The position numbers and the translations under genes are program-made. From NCBI RefSeq assembly GCF_012927085.1, contig NZ_JABBFX010000005.1:128276-192275 (forward strand): 64,000 nt of DNA, read 5' to 3'. This document shows positions 10,466-20,800 of this stretch, in pieces. Below the pieces are notes generated by a model that saw only the letters and a list, made by a program, of their open reading frames with translations, had not been told where the DNA came from and did no database searches. This stretch comes from Ramlibacter agri. Lineage in GTDB: Bacteria; Pseudomonadota; Gammaproteobacteria; Burkholderiales; Burkholderiaceae_C. The stretch's first letter is position 1. Each line of letters begins with the position of its first letter.

Positions 10466-12382
10466 TCAGGTTGCGCCCTCCCGCACCAGGGGCAGGCGCA
10501 ACACCAGCACCGAGCCGCCCGGAGTGGATTCGTAGCGGACGTCGCCGCCCACCGCCTGCGCCCGCCGCTGCTGGTTGCCCAGGCCGCGGCCACCGGCTTC
10601 CAGCGCCTGCGCCACGTCGAATCCGCGCCCGTTGTCGACGATGCTCACCGTCACCCAGCCCGCCGCGGTGTCGGTGCGCAGGCGGATCTCCGTGGCGTGG
10701 GCGTGCTTCAGCGCGTTGGCGAAGGCTTCCTGCACGATGCGCAGCACGTGCAGCGCATTGCGCGGGTCCAGCCAGGGCAGCGGCGGCACCTCGTGCACGT
10801 CCCAGTGCAGGGTGATGCCGGTGCCATCGAGGCGGCTCTCCAGGCGGAAGCGCAACGTGGCGAGCAGCAGCAGCAAGTCCGTGTCGATCGTTTCCATCGA
10901 ATCGATGGCGAGCTTCAGGTCGTCGATGCAGCTGGCGAGCAGCACTTCCACTTCGGCCGCGTCCAGACGGCCCTGGCGCGCGGCGCGCAGCGCGCTCACC
11001 AGCGAGGAGCCCAGCCCGTCGTGCATGTCCTGCATCAGCCGCTCGCGCTCGTCGGCGATCATTTGCCGCCGCTCGACCGCCCGCAGGCGCTCGTGGCTGG
11101 CGTTGAGTTCGGCTTCGCGCTCCCGCAACCGGTGTTCCAGGCTCGCGTTCGCCAGCCTCACGTCGTCCATCGCTCCCATGTAGCGGCGGTACATGATCAG
11201 CATGAAGATCAGGAAGGCCCCGATGCCGGCATACGAACCGAGGTAGCTGCCTTCGACGTCGACCCGGTTGTTCTGCAGCGCCCACTCGTAGGCGCCCAGG
11301 ACGAGCGAGACGAGGCTCCAGCCCGCCAGCAGCAGCGCATCGCGCGAGCGCGTGCGCCGCGAACTCGCCAGGCCGAAGCCGAAGGCCACGATGCTCACCG
11401 CCAGCAGGATGCCGTAAAGCAGCGGCGCCAGCAGCGTCGCGCCCGGCAGGCCCGAAGGCAGCGCCGGCAGCGTGGCCAGGCTGACGGCCGCCGCCACGCC
11501 CAGCACCGTCTGGTCAAGCCAGCGCCGGCGTTCGCCGTGCAGCCGCACCAGGAAGAAGTGCGCCGTCGCCACCAGCCAGAACAGCGAGGCCACGGTGAGC
11601 CAGCCGAACCAGGCGTCGGACACCGGCAAGCGCTCCAGGCCCACGTAGTAGTGCAGGTTGCGCACGAACGACGCGGCCGACATCAGGAAGAACAGCAGGT
11701 ACAAGCGCTCCTGCCTGCGCCGAAGCCACACCAGGAACGCGAACACGCCTACGGCCAGGAAAGCGGCGCTCGTCATTCGCGGCAGCTGGATCTGCAGCAT
11801 GTCGCGCACGCGGTAGCGCCAGGCAATGGCCGCCTCATCGCCCAGCCACAGGCTGGAGATCGCGCCGCCGGTGTCGTGCAGCCGCTGGATGCGCAGCACC
11901 ACGGTGGCGGGCAGCGGGCCCGCGGTGGCGCCGTCCAGCGCGATCCACAGGGGATGGTTCGAACCGTTCCACAGCAGGTTGGCGTGGGACCGGTAGACGA
12001 GGCGGCCGTCGGCGTACACCGCGATCTGGCCGTCGGTCTTCCAGCGCGGCACGTACAGGTAGGCGGGGCCAGCCAGCGCGCCGGCCGCGGCAGCCGGCAC
12101 CTGGGCCCGATACCAGGTGACCACGGTCCGCGCCGCGCCACCTTCCGGTTCGGGCAGCAGCTGCGGCGGCAATGCGTGGGGCAGGGCGACAGGCTGCCAG
12201 GCGCCGTCCGGTCCTTGCGGCGCGATGGCGTGCGGGGGCGGCGAGAAGCCGCGGCCTTCCACCGTGAGCAGCTGCGCCTGCGTGATGCGCAGGCCGCCCG
12301 CTGCCGCCGGTGGCGCGAGGAGCAGCAGCGCGGCGAGGCAGGCGACGCTAGTCGCCCAGCAGCCCTTGCGTGCGTGCCTCAT
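10466..12382 (-). CDS. 7TMR-DISM-type sensor histidine kinase (first of a tandem pair)
   Basis: The 638-residue protein has the same plan as the kinase downstream: signal peptide (about 1-28), a periplasmic beta-rich input domain ([26 protein letters not shown]), a seven-helix membrane region at about 200-400, a coiled linker, HisKA_3 with His454 in [11 protein letters not shown], and a HATPase domain (EAFANALKHA, VDNGRGFD, GGRGLGNQ). The ATG at 12382 overlaps the response regulator's 3' end by 35 bases, so the two are translationally linked. The loop SDAWFGW between membrane helices is shared by both kinases. Two near-full-length paralogous kinases beside a single regulator suggests heterodimers or integration of two signals; this is inference. 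Confidence 0.9.
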   Translation of the reverse strand: MRHARKGCWATSVACLAALLLLAPPAAAGGLRITQAQLLTVEGRGFSPPPHAIAPQGPDGAWQPVALPHALPPQLLPEPEGGAARTVVTWYRAQVPAAAAGALAGPAYLYVPRWKTDGQIAVYADGRLVYRSHANLLWNGSNHPLWIALDGATAGPLPATVVLRIQRLHDTGGAISSLWLGDEAAIAWRYRVRDMLQIQLPRMTSAAFLAVGVFAFLVWLRRRQERLYLLFFLMSAASFVRNLHYYVGLERLPVSDAWFGWLTVASLFWLVATAHFFLVRLHGERRRWLDQTVLGVAAAVSLATLPALPSGLPGATLLAPLLYGILLAVSIVAFGFGLASSRRTRSRDALLLAGWSLVSLVLGAYEWALQNNRVDVEGSYLGSYAGIGAFLIFMLIMYRRYMGAMDDVRLANASLEHRLREREAELNASHERLRAVERRQMIADERERLMQDMHDGLGSSLVSALRAARQGRLDAAEVEVLLASCIDDLKLAIDSMETIDTDLLLLLATLRFRLESRLDGTGITLHWDVHEVPPLPWLDPRNALHVLRIVQEAFANALKHAHATEIRLRTDTAAGWVTVSIVDNGRGFDVAQALEAGGRGLGNQQRRAQAVGGDVRYESTPGGSVLVLRLPLVREGAT

Positions 12383-13052
12383 AGATCGCTTCGGCCTTGG
12401 ACTTGACCTTGAGCTTCACGTAGATGCGGCGCACGAAGGTCAGCACGGTATAGCGCGAGAGCTCCATCAGCCTGGCGATCTCGTCCGCCGTGAAGCCCTT
12501 GGTGATGAAGTCCAGCACTTCGCGCTCGCGCGGCGACAGCGAGATCGGCGTGTCCGGCGCGGCTTCGGCCGGCGGCGGGGCTGCGTTGACCGCATCGCCG
12601 GCGACGGGACGAAAGCGGCGCAGCACCTGGCGCGCAATGATCGGGCTGATGGGGCTGCCACCGGCCGCGAGGCTGCGGATCTCGGCGACCATCCTGCCCG
12701 GCGCGGCGTCCTTCAGCAGGTAGCCCGCGGCGCCCGCCTCGATCGAGCGCATCACGTTGGTCTCGTCGCCGAAGGTGGTGCTCACCATGATTCCGCAGTC
12801 CGGCCAGGCGCGCGCCGCGGCCTGGATGACGTCGATGCCCGAGCCATCGGGCAGGCCCAGGTCCACCAGCAGCACGTCGGCCGGCGTGTCCCGCAGCAAC
12901 GCGAGGCCCTGCGTGCGCGTGGCCGCCCGGCCGGCGAGCGCCATGTCGTCGGCGGCCTGGACGGCGCGCGCCAGCGCGCCCTGGAACTCCGGGTCGTCAT
13001 CGACGATGGCCACCCGGATCGGAGCGTTCGCTGGGACTGCGGAAGAAGTCAC
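12348..13052 (-). CDS. NarL/FixJ-family two-component response regulator
   Basis: The protein is 234 residues from the GTG at 13052. A receiver domain (acidic pair in IVDDD, phospho-acceptor Asp64 in LLVDLGLPDG, Lys in YLLKDAAPG) is joined to a LuxR-type helix-turn-helix (LSPREREVLDFITKGF ... ADEIARLMELSRYTV). An in-frame ATG at 13133 would add 27 residues but leave almost no room for promoters before the divergent tpsB start at 13142, so I prefer the GTG; neither has a strong ribosome-binding site. It heads the operon with the two kinases. Divergent placement next to the tpsB-tpsA pair makes these genes the likely targets, but this is not shown by sequence alone. Confidence 0.88.
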   Translation of the reverse strand: MTSSAVPANAPIRVAIVDDDPEFQGALARAVQAADDMALAGRAATRTQGLALLRDTPADVLLVDLGLPDGSGIDVIQAAARAWPDCGIMVSTTFGDETNVMRSIEAGAAGYLLKDAAPGRMVAEIRSLAAGGSPISPIIARQVLRRFRPVAGDAVNAAPPPAEAAPDTPISLSPREREVLDFITKGFTADEIARLMELSRYTVLTFVRRIYVKLKVKSKAEAIYEARTQGLLGD

Positions 13053-13079
13053 GGAGCCGATTGTGCGCAAGACAGGCGG

Positions 13080-13114
13080 GGCCTGCTGTAGATAGTTCTT
13101 GCGACATACAGGCC
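13080..13114. promoter_or_regulatory. inverted repeat in the divergent regulator/tpsB intergenic region
   Basis: GGCCTGCTGTA (13080-13090) and TACAGGCC (13107-13114) are inverted copies of GGCCTG..TA, with a 3-base insertion in the left arm. They sit between the divergent starts. This could be an operator for the adjacent NarL-type regulator. No convincing sigma-70 promoter was identified here. Confidence 0.3.
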
Positions 13115-13141
13115 GCGGGGCGCTTCCTAGCATCCCGCCCC

Positions 13142-14818
13142 ATGCCCGAGAACGCCCTGTTCCCCAGCAGCCTGCTGCCTGCCCTCGCCGCGGCGGGCCT
13201 CGCCGCGCCCTTCACCGTGCTGGCGCAAAGGCTGCCCGATGCCGGCTCGCTGCTGCAGGAAGTGCGGCCGCCGCCGATCACGGTGCCGCGCGCCGACCCG
13301 CCGGTGCTGCCGCAGGCGCCGGCGCTGCGACCGGCCATGCCGGCGGGCGGGCCCAAGCTCGCGCCGCGGCATTTTCACATCACCGGTGCCACATTGTTCA
13401 CGCAGGCGCAGTTGTTGCCGCTGGTGCAGGACGGCGTCGGTCGCGAGATGGACCTGGCCGGCCTGGAGGACCTGGCCGCGCGCATCAGCCGCTTCTACCG
13501 GGCCCACGGCTACACCGTTGCCCACGCGTACATCCCGCAGCAGGACGTCACGGACGGCACGGTGGAGATCGCGGTCATCGAAGGACGCTACGGCGCCATC
13601 ACGATCCAGGGCCCCGCGGCCGGCGCCGCGCCCCGCTCGCTGGGGGGCGTGAACGTGGGCGACGTGGTGGCCGACGCGCCGCTGGAGCGCGCGCTGCTGC
13701 TGCTGGCGGACCGGCCCGGGATCGCGACCCGCGCCACGCTGCAACCCGGCGCCTCGGTGGGTACCAGCGAACTGGTGGTCGACGTCCAGCCGGGCGAGCG
13801 CTTCACCGGCCGCGTGGATGCCGACAACTACGGCAGCCGCGCGTCCGGCAGCGAGCGCCTTGGCGCTTCGCTCGCCGTGAACAACGCCACGGGGCTGGCG
13901 GACGTGGCTGGCCTGAACCTGCTCACCACGGGGGAAGGCATGCAGTACGGGCGCGCCGCATGGCAACTGCCCGTGGGCAACCGGGGCACCAAGGCGGGCA
14001 TCGCCTATTCGGACATGCGCTACAAGCTGCTGCACGAATTCGAGGTGCTGCAAGCGAACGGCAGCGCGGGCATCGCCAGCGCCTTCGTCGCGCACCCGTT
14101 GCTGCGTTCGCGCGGCGCGAACCTGAATGCGCAGGTGGCGCTGGACGACAAGCGTATCGAAGACCGGATGGATGCGGTCGCCGTCGCGACCTCGAAGACG
14201 GCGCGGGTGCTGAACTTCGGCCTCTCCGGCGACGCCATCGACGATTTCGGCGGGGGCGGCTCCACCGCCGCATCGGCAACCTACTCGCAGGGACGGCTGG
14301 AGATCCGCAGCCCCACGGCCGCCGCCGCCGATGCCGCCACAGCGCGGACGCAGGGCCACTACGACAAGTTCTCGCTGAGCGTGCTGCGCCTGCAAAGCCT
14401 GGGCGGAGCCACCAGCCTGTATGCCAGCTTCATCGGCCAGTGGGCCGGCAAGAACTTGGATTCCTCCGAGAAGCTGCCGCTGGGTGGCCCGACCGCGGTG
14501 CGCGCCTACCCGCAAGGCGAAGCGTCGGCGGACGACGCGCAGATCCTCACGCTGGAACTGCGCCAGTCCGTCTCGGCGGCCTGGCAGTTCGTGGGCTTCG
14601 TCGACGCCGGCCGCGCCACGATCAACCAATCCCTCTGGGCGGGCGCGACCGGGGTCAACCGGCGCCATCTCTCGGGCGCCGGCATCGGCGTCAACTGGGC
14701 CGACCCCAGCGGCTGGACCGCCCGTGCCGCTTATGCCCACCGCCTCGGCAACGAACCCGCCACCTCCGAACCGGACAGCAGCAGCCGCTTCTGGCTGCAG
14801 GTCACCCGCAACTTCTGA
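13142..14818 (+). CDS. two-partner secretion outer-membrane translocator TpsB (ShlB/FhaC/HecB family)
   Basis: The 558-residue transporter exports the adjacent TpsA across the outer membrane. A signal peptide ends at VLA/Q near residue 28, followed by a proline-rich linker. POTRA domains span about 80-220 (FHITGATLFT, RISRFYRAHGYTVAHAYIPQQ, VEIAVIEGRYG), and a 16-strand-type beta-barrel starts near GERFTGRVDADNYG. The conserved barrel motif VRAYPQGE near residue 457, equivalent to the plug-loop VRGY motif, is present, and the protein ends on the aromatic residue F, as outer-membrane proteins do. The ATG at 13142 gives the signal peptide directly; an upstream in-frame ATG does not. tpsA starts 11 bases after the stop. 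Expression is probably controlled from the shared divergent region. Confidence 0.92.
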   Translation: MPENALFPSSLLPALAAAGLAAPFTVLAQRLPDAGSLLQEVRPPPITVPRADPPVLPQAPALRPAMPAGGPKLAPRHFHITGATLFTQAQLLPLVQDGVGREMDLAGLEDLAARISRFYRAHGYTVAHAYIPQQDVTDGTVEIAVIEGRYGAITIQGPAAGAAPRSLGGVNVGDVVADAPLERALLLLADRPGIATRATLQPGASVGTSELVVDVQPGERFTGRVDADNYGSRASGSERLGASLAVNNATGLADVAGLNLLTTGEGMQYGRAAWQLPVGNRGTKAGIAYSDMRYKLLHEFEVLQANGSAGIASAFVAHPLLRSRGANLNAQVALDDKRIEDRMDAVAVATSKTARVLNFGLSGDAIDDFGGGGSTAASATYSQGRLEIRSPTAAAADAATARTQGHYDKFSLSVLRLQSLGGATSLYASFIGQWAGKNLDSSEKLPLGGPTAVRAYPQGEASADDAQILTLELRQSVSAAWQFVGFVDAGRATINQSLWAGATGVNRRHLSGAGIGVNWADPSGWTARAAYAHRLGNEPATSEPDSSSRFWLQVTRNF

Positions 14819-14829
14819 AACGCGACGCC

Positions 14830-17800
14830 ATGAACCACGTCTACCGCATCATCTGGAACGACAGTACCGGGGCCTACCAGGCGGTGGCCGAGACGGCGGG
14901 CGGGCGCGGCAAGAAGAGCCTGGGCAAGAAGGCACGCGCGGCGCGGCTGCTCGGGTTGGCGGGCCTGGTGGCCGGCAGCGCGCTGGCCGAGCCGACGGGC
15001 GGGCAGATCAGCGCGGGGCAGGGCAGCATCCAGCAGGCCGGGCCGGTCACGACCATCCGGCAGGACAGTTCGAAGCTGGCGATCAACTGGCAAAGCTTCA
15101 GCGTGGGCACGCAGGAGACCGTCAACTTCGTGCAGCCCGGCGCCAGTGCCATCGCACTCAATCGCGTGGTGGGCACGGACGGCAGCAGCATCCTGGGCAA
15201 CATCAACGCCAACGGGCAGGTGTTCCTGCTCAACCCGAACGGCGTGCTGTTCGGCCGCTCGGCGCAGGTCAACGTGGGCGGACTGCTGGCGTCGACGCTG
15301 TCGATGTCGGATGCGGACTTCCTCGCGGGCCGCTACGTGCTGCAAGGCAACGGCACGGGCGTTGTCCGCAACGAGGGCACGCTGAACGCCGCGCCGGGCG
15401 GCTACATCGCGCTGGTCGGCGCGCAGGTGCAGAACAGCGGCACGATCACCGCGGACAAGGGCACCGCGGCGCTGGCTGCGGGCAACAAGGTGACACTGGA
15501 CTTCGCCGGCGATGGCCTGCTGCGCCTGTCGGTCGACGAAGGAACGCTGAACGCGCTCGCTGCCAACGGCGGCGTGATCCGCGCCGACGGCGGCACCGCG
15601 GTGCTGACCGCGCGCGCGGCCGACACGCTGGCCGCCACGGTGGTCAACAACACCGGCCTGATCCAGGCGCGCACGCTGGAGAACCGCAACGGCACGATCA
15701 GGCTGCTGGGCGGATCCAACGGCGGCACCGTGCAGGTGGACGGCACGCTGGACGCGAGCGCGCCCAACGGCGGCAACGGCGGCTTCATCGAAACGAGCGG
15801 CGCGACGGTGAAGGTGAGCGACAGCGCGCACATCACGACGCAGGCGGCGCAAGGCCAGACCGGCAAGTGGCTGATCGACCCCACCGACTACACCGTGGCT
15901 GCCTCCGGCGGCGACATGACGGGCGCGGCCCTGAGCAACGCGCTCACCACCACCGACGTGGAGATCCAGAGCACGGCCGGCGGGAGCGCCGGCAGCGGCG
16001 ACGTCAACATCAACGACACGGTGAGCTGGAGCGCCAACACGCTCACGCTGAACGCGCAGCGCAACGTCAACATCAATGCGGTGATGAGCGGCAGCGGCAC
16101 CGCGGGCCTGGCGCTGTGGTACGGGCAGGGCGCGGTGGCCGCGAACAACACGGCGAGCTACAACGTCAACGCGCCGGTGGACCTGGCCAGCAGCGGCAGC
16201 TTCCAGACCAAGCTGGGAAGCGACGGCACGCCCATCAACTGGACCATCATCACCAGCCTGGGTGCGCAGGGGTCCACCACGGGTACGGACCTGCAGGGCA
16301 TCAACGGCAACCTGGCAGGCTACTACGTGCTGGGGTCGGACATCGATGCCAGTGCCACGGCGGGGTGGAACGGCGGGAAGGGGTTCGAGCCGCTGGGCAA
16401 TCCGTCCAGCAACGTGCTCTATGCAACGCAGTTCACCGGTGCGTTCGATGGCCTGAATCACAGCGTCAAGAACCTCACGATCAACAACACGGTCGATCCC
16501 GGCAGCTACCAAGGAGGCTTCTATGTCGGCCTCTTCAGCTGGATCGGCTATGGCTCCGTGGTGCGCAACGTCGGACTGGCCGGAGGCTCCATCGCGGGGG
16601 ACTACGGCGTGGGGGCGCTGGCCGGCGAAAACGACGGCACGATCAGCAACGTCTATTCCACCGCCAACGTCACCGGCAGTTCCAGTGCTGGGATCGTGAA
16701 CTTCTTCGGCGCCAACAGCGACTATGTCGGCGGGCTGGTCGGCTTCAACTACGGCAGCATCAACCAGGCCTACGCCACGGGCAACGTCAACATCGTCGAC
16801 AACATTGGCTATGCCTCGGCCAGCAATGTCGGTGGCCTGGTCGGTGTCAGTTCCGGCAGCATCAGCAACAGCTACGTCACGGGCTCGGTCTCGGGAGCGG
16901 GCGTGGGATGGTTCTGCGGACTGACCTGCGGCGGCGCCACCAGCAACAGCTTCTACGCCACGACGGATGCCGCCGGCAATGCCATCAACACCGGGAGCGC
17001 CGACTACTACTACGGCACCACCAGCCTCGGCAGGACCTACGCCGATCTCCAGAGGCTCAGCACCTTCTCGTCCTGGGGCAGCAGCATCGCTGCGCAAGGC
17101 GGCTCGGGCGCGGCCTGGCGCATCTACGACGGGAACACGACGCCCCTGCTGCGTTCCTTCCTGAGGCCTTACGTCGTCACGGTGACGCCGGACTACGACG
17201 GCTTGACCACGTCCTTTGGCAGCATCGCGAGCTTCACGTACACCGGCAACATCAGCGATCCGCTGATCCTGGGCACGCTCACCAGCGGCGGCACCGGCGG
17301 CACGCTCACGCTGAGCGGGGGCGCGGCCGGCAGCTACGTAGCCACGCTGGCAACCAGCCTCGACGGCGTCTATTCCACCCAGCAGGGCTACGACCTCAGC
17401 TTCAAGGGAAGCCGCGTCATCAGCACCGCCGACACGGCGGGCGGCGCCGCGGGTGACGTGGTGCTGCCCTCGGGCGGACTGAGCTGGACCAGCGGCACCC
17501 TGAACATCAACACCAGCGGCAACGTCAGCGCCAGCGCGGCCCTCAACGGCACCAGCCTGAACATCAGCGCCGCGAACGTCGCGCTGGCCGGGGGCAGCCT
17601 CAGCAACAGCCTGACGGTGAATACCGCCGGCACCCTCAGCAACATTGCGCCCCTGAGCACCGCCGCCGCCACCATCACGGCACCGGACATCACCGCCACC
17701 TTCCTGGACAACCTCCCGGTCAGCGGCAGCCTCACGCTCAACACCAGCGGCTCGCTCGTGCTGCCGTCGTACAACCTCGCCAGTCTCACGCTCAACGCCG

Positions 17801-20800
17801 GCGGCACCATCACCGAAGACCACGCGGTGACCGTGTCGGGACTCTTCGACCTGCAGAACGGCGACTGGGTGCAGAACAGCGCCACGCTGCCGGCTTTCAG
17901 CGCCGGCGACTTCCGCTTGACCGGCGGCAGCTTCCTGCGCGTGCAGGGCGGCGACGGCAGCAGTGCTTCGCCGTACCGCATCGCCGACGTCTACGGCTTG
18001 CAGAGCATGGCCCAGAGCTGGCTGCTGGGCGACAGCTTCGTGCTGACGAACGAGATCGACGCCAGCGGCACGGCCAACTGGAATGCCGGCGCGGGTTTCG
18101 TTCCCATCGGCAACACCACCACTGCATTCACGGGCAGTCTCGACGGCCAGAGCCACAGCATCAGCGGCCTCACGATCTACCGGCCCGGCAACGAAGGCAC
18201 GGGGCTGTTCGGCGTCATCCAGAACGCCACGGTGGAAAACGTCGGCGTGGCGGGTGGCAACATCACGGGCGGCGGCAAGACCGGTGCGCTGGCAGGCGCG
18301 GCCTACGGCAGCAGCAGCTTAGCCAACGTGTACGCCACGGCGAACGTCGGCGGCACCGGAGACCGTGTCGGCGGCCTGGTGGGCTACGACGAAGGCAGCA
18401 TCAGCAATGCCTACGCCGGTGGCAACGTCAATGGCGCAAGCTACGTCGGCGGCCTGGTGGGCCAACAGGTGTACGGCAGCATCAGCAACACCTACGCGAG
18501 CGGCAGCGTCGGCGGCTCGGCATCGCTGGGTGGCCTGGTGGGTTCCATGGGATTCATCGATGCCTCCAACACCTTCAGGGGCATGCCAACCCTCGCCAAC
18601 AATTTCTATGCCACGACCGACAGCAACGGCAATGCGATCAACAACGGCGGCGGCTATTCCGGTGCGTGGGGCGGCAACTACCCCTACTACAACAAGATCA
18701 CGGGCCTGACCCGCGCGCAGCTCCAGAGCCTGGGTTCGTACGCCACCTGGGGCAGCAGCATCGATGCGCAGGGCGGCACGGGCAGCACCTGGCGCATCTA
18801 CGACGGCCTCGCCACGCCCTTGCTGCGCTCCTTCCTGACGCCGTACACCCTCAGCGTGGTGCCGGATTTCGACGGCTCGGGGACCGCACTGGGCAATGTC
18901 GCCAGCTACTCCGGCGGAACGAACGATCCCCTGCTGGTGAACACCAACCGGCTGACCCTGACCGGGCTGGCCGGCGGCAACGGCTACACGGCCAGCCTGG
19001 CCCTGTATTCCACCCAGCAGGGCTACGACCTCAGCGGCGCCGCGGTTCGCACCATCAGCACGCCGGGCACGGCAGCGGGCGACGTGTCGCTGGCCAACGG
19101 CGCCAACTGGACCAGCGGCACCCTGGTCATAGCCACCGCGGGAACGGCAACGGCCGCGGGCAGCATCCAGAGCAGCAACGGCAGCTTCGTCATGAACGGC
19201 GGCAACTGGGTGCAGAACAGCAGCACGCTGCCATCCTTCAGCGTGAAGGACTTCAGCATCGCCGGCGGCAGCTTCCTGCGCGTGCTGGGGGGCGATGGCA
19301 GCAGCAGCTCGCCCTACGAGATCGCCGATGTCTACGGCCTGCAAGGCATGGCGTCGACCTCGCTCCTGAGCCGGAACTTCGCGCTGGCGAACGACATCGA
19401 CGCCAGCAGCACCGCCAGCTGGAATGCGGGCGCGGGCTTCGCTTCCATCGGCACTGCGTACGACCCATGCAACGGCGGCTGCCTCGCCTATCGGCCCTTC
19501 ACCGGGACGTTCGACGGCCAGAGCCACGTCATCAGCGGCCTCACCATCTACAGGCCCAGCGCCAGCTACCAGGGGCTCTTCGGCATCACCCAGAACGCGA
19601 CGGTGAAGAATGTCGGGCTCGCGGGCGGCTACTTGACGGGGCGCAGCAACATCGGGCCGCTGGTCGGCTACGCCATGGGCGGGACCGTCATCAACAACGT
19701 CTTCGCCACGACTGGTGTCCACAGCGCCGGCGGCGGCGGCAGCATCGGCGGCCTGGTCGGCTCCAACGCGGGCAACATCAGCAATGCCTACGCGACGGGC
19801 ACCGTCAACGCGGACGATACCTATCGCGTCGGGGCGCTCAATGTCAGCTACAGCTACAACTCCATTGGCGGCCTGGTAGGCTACAACAACGGCGGCATCA
19901 GCAACAGCTACGCGGCGGGCAGCGTCCGTGTCTACGCCCCCTCCACCAGCAACCCGACCTGGGCCTACTACATCGGTGGCCTGGTGGGCAGGAACGACGG
20001 CGGCGTCGCCAACAGCTTCTATGCCACCACCAACAGCGGCGGCGGCACCGTCAACAACGGCGGCTCCGCCATCCAGAACGGCGACTATTTCTGGACCGGC
20101 AACACGGTCTCCGGCGCGACCGGCCTGACCTACGCCCAGTTGGAGAACCTGGGCACCTATGCCGCCTGGGGCGGCAGCATCGATGCGCAGGGCGGCACGG
20201 GCAGCGTCTGGCGCATCTACGACGGCCTCACGACGCCCTTGCTGCGTTCCTTCCTGACGCCGTACAACCTGCAGGCGACCTTCGACGGATCGGGCACGGC
20301 GATGACCAACATCGCGAGCTACGAGCCGGTCGCCACCAACCCGGCCAACCGTCCCGACGCCATCCAGGGCAGCTTGACGGACGGCACCTCGCTCACGCTC
20401 ACCGGACTGGCAGGAGGCGGAGGCTACACGGCGACCGTCGGCGGCGCCACCGCCGCCCTCTACTCGGGCCAGCGTGGCTACGACATCGTCAACGCCGGCC
20501 GCGTCATCAGCACGCCGGGCACGGCGGCGGGCGAGGTGTCGCTGGCGAACGGTGCAACGTGGACCCAGGGGACGCTGAACATCAGCACCACGGGCAGCGT
20601 CAGCGCGGGCGCGGCGCTCCATGGCGTCACCCTGACCATTGGCGCCCACGATGTCTCGCTGGCTGGAGCGACGACCAGCGGCAGCCTGACCATCAATGCC
20701 ACGGGCGACGTCGGGTCGAGCGCCGCACTCAGCGGGACCAACCTGGCCATCGCCGGCGACGATGTCTCCCTGGCCGGAGTCACGGCCAGCGGCAACCTGA

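Noticed and set aside
10455..11285. Longer start for the second histidine kinase (926 codons)
   Set aside because: The extra part is out-of-frame translation of the first kinase; the signal peptide begins at 10454.
13099..14829. Apparent N-terminal extension of the giant TpsA frame through the whole tpsB gene
   Set aside because: The frame is open only because of high GC. The ESPR/signal peptide begins exactly at 14830, and the upstream peptide is Arg/Gly-rich nonsense while tpsB is coded in the other frame.
14731..18156. 1141-codon minus-strand open frame opposite the TPS domain
   Set aside because: Antisense shadow with low-complexity Arg/Ala/Val composition; the sense strand has clear TPS features.
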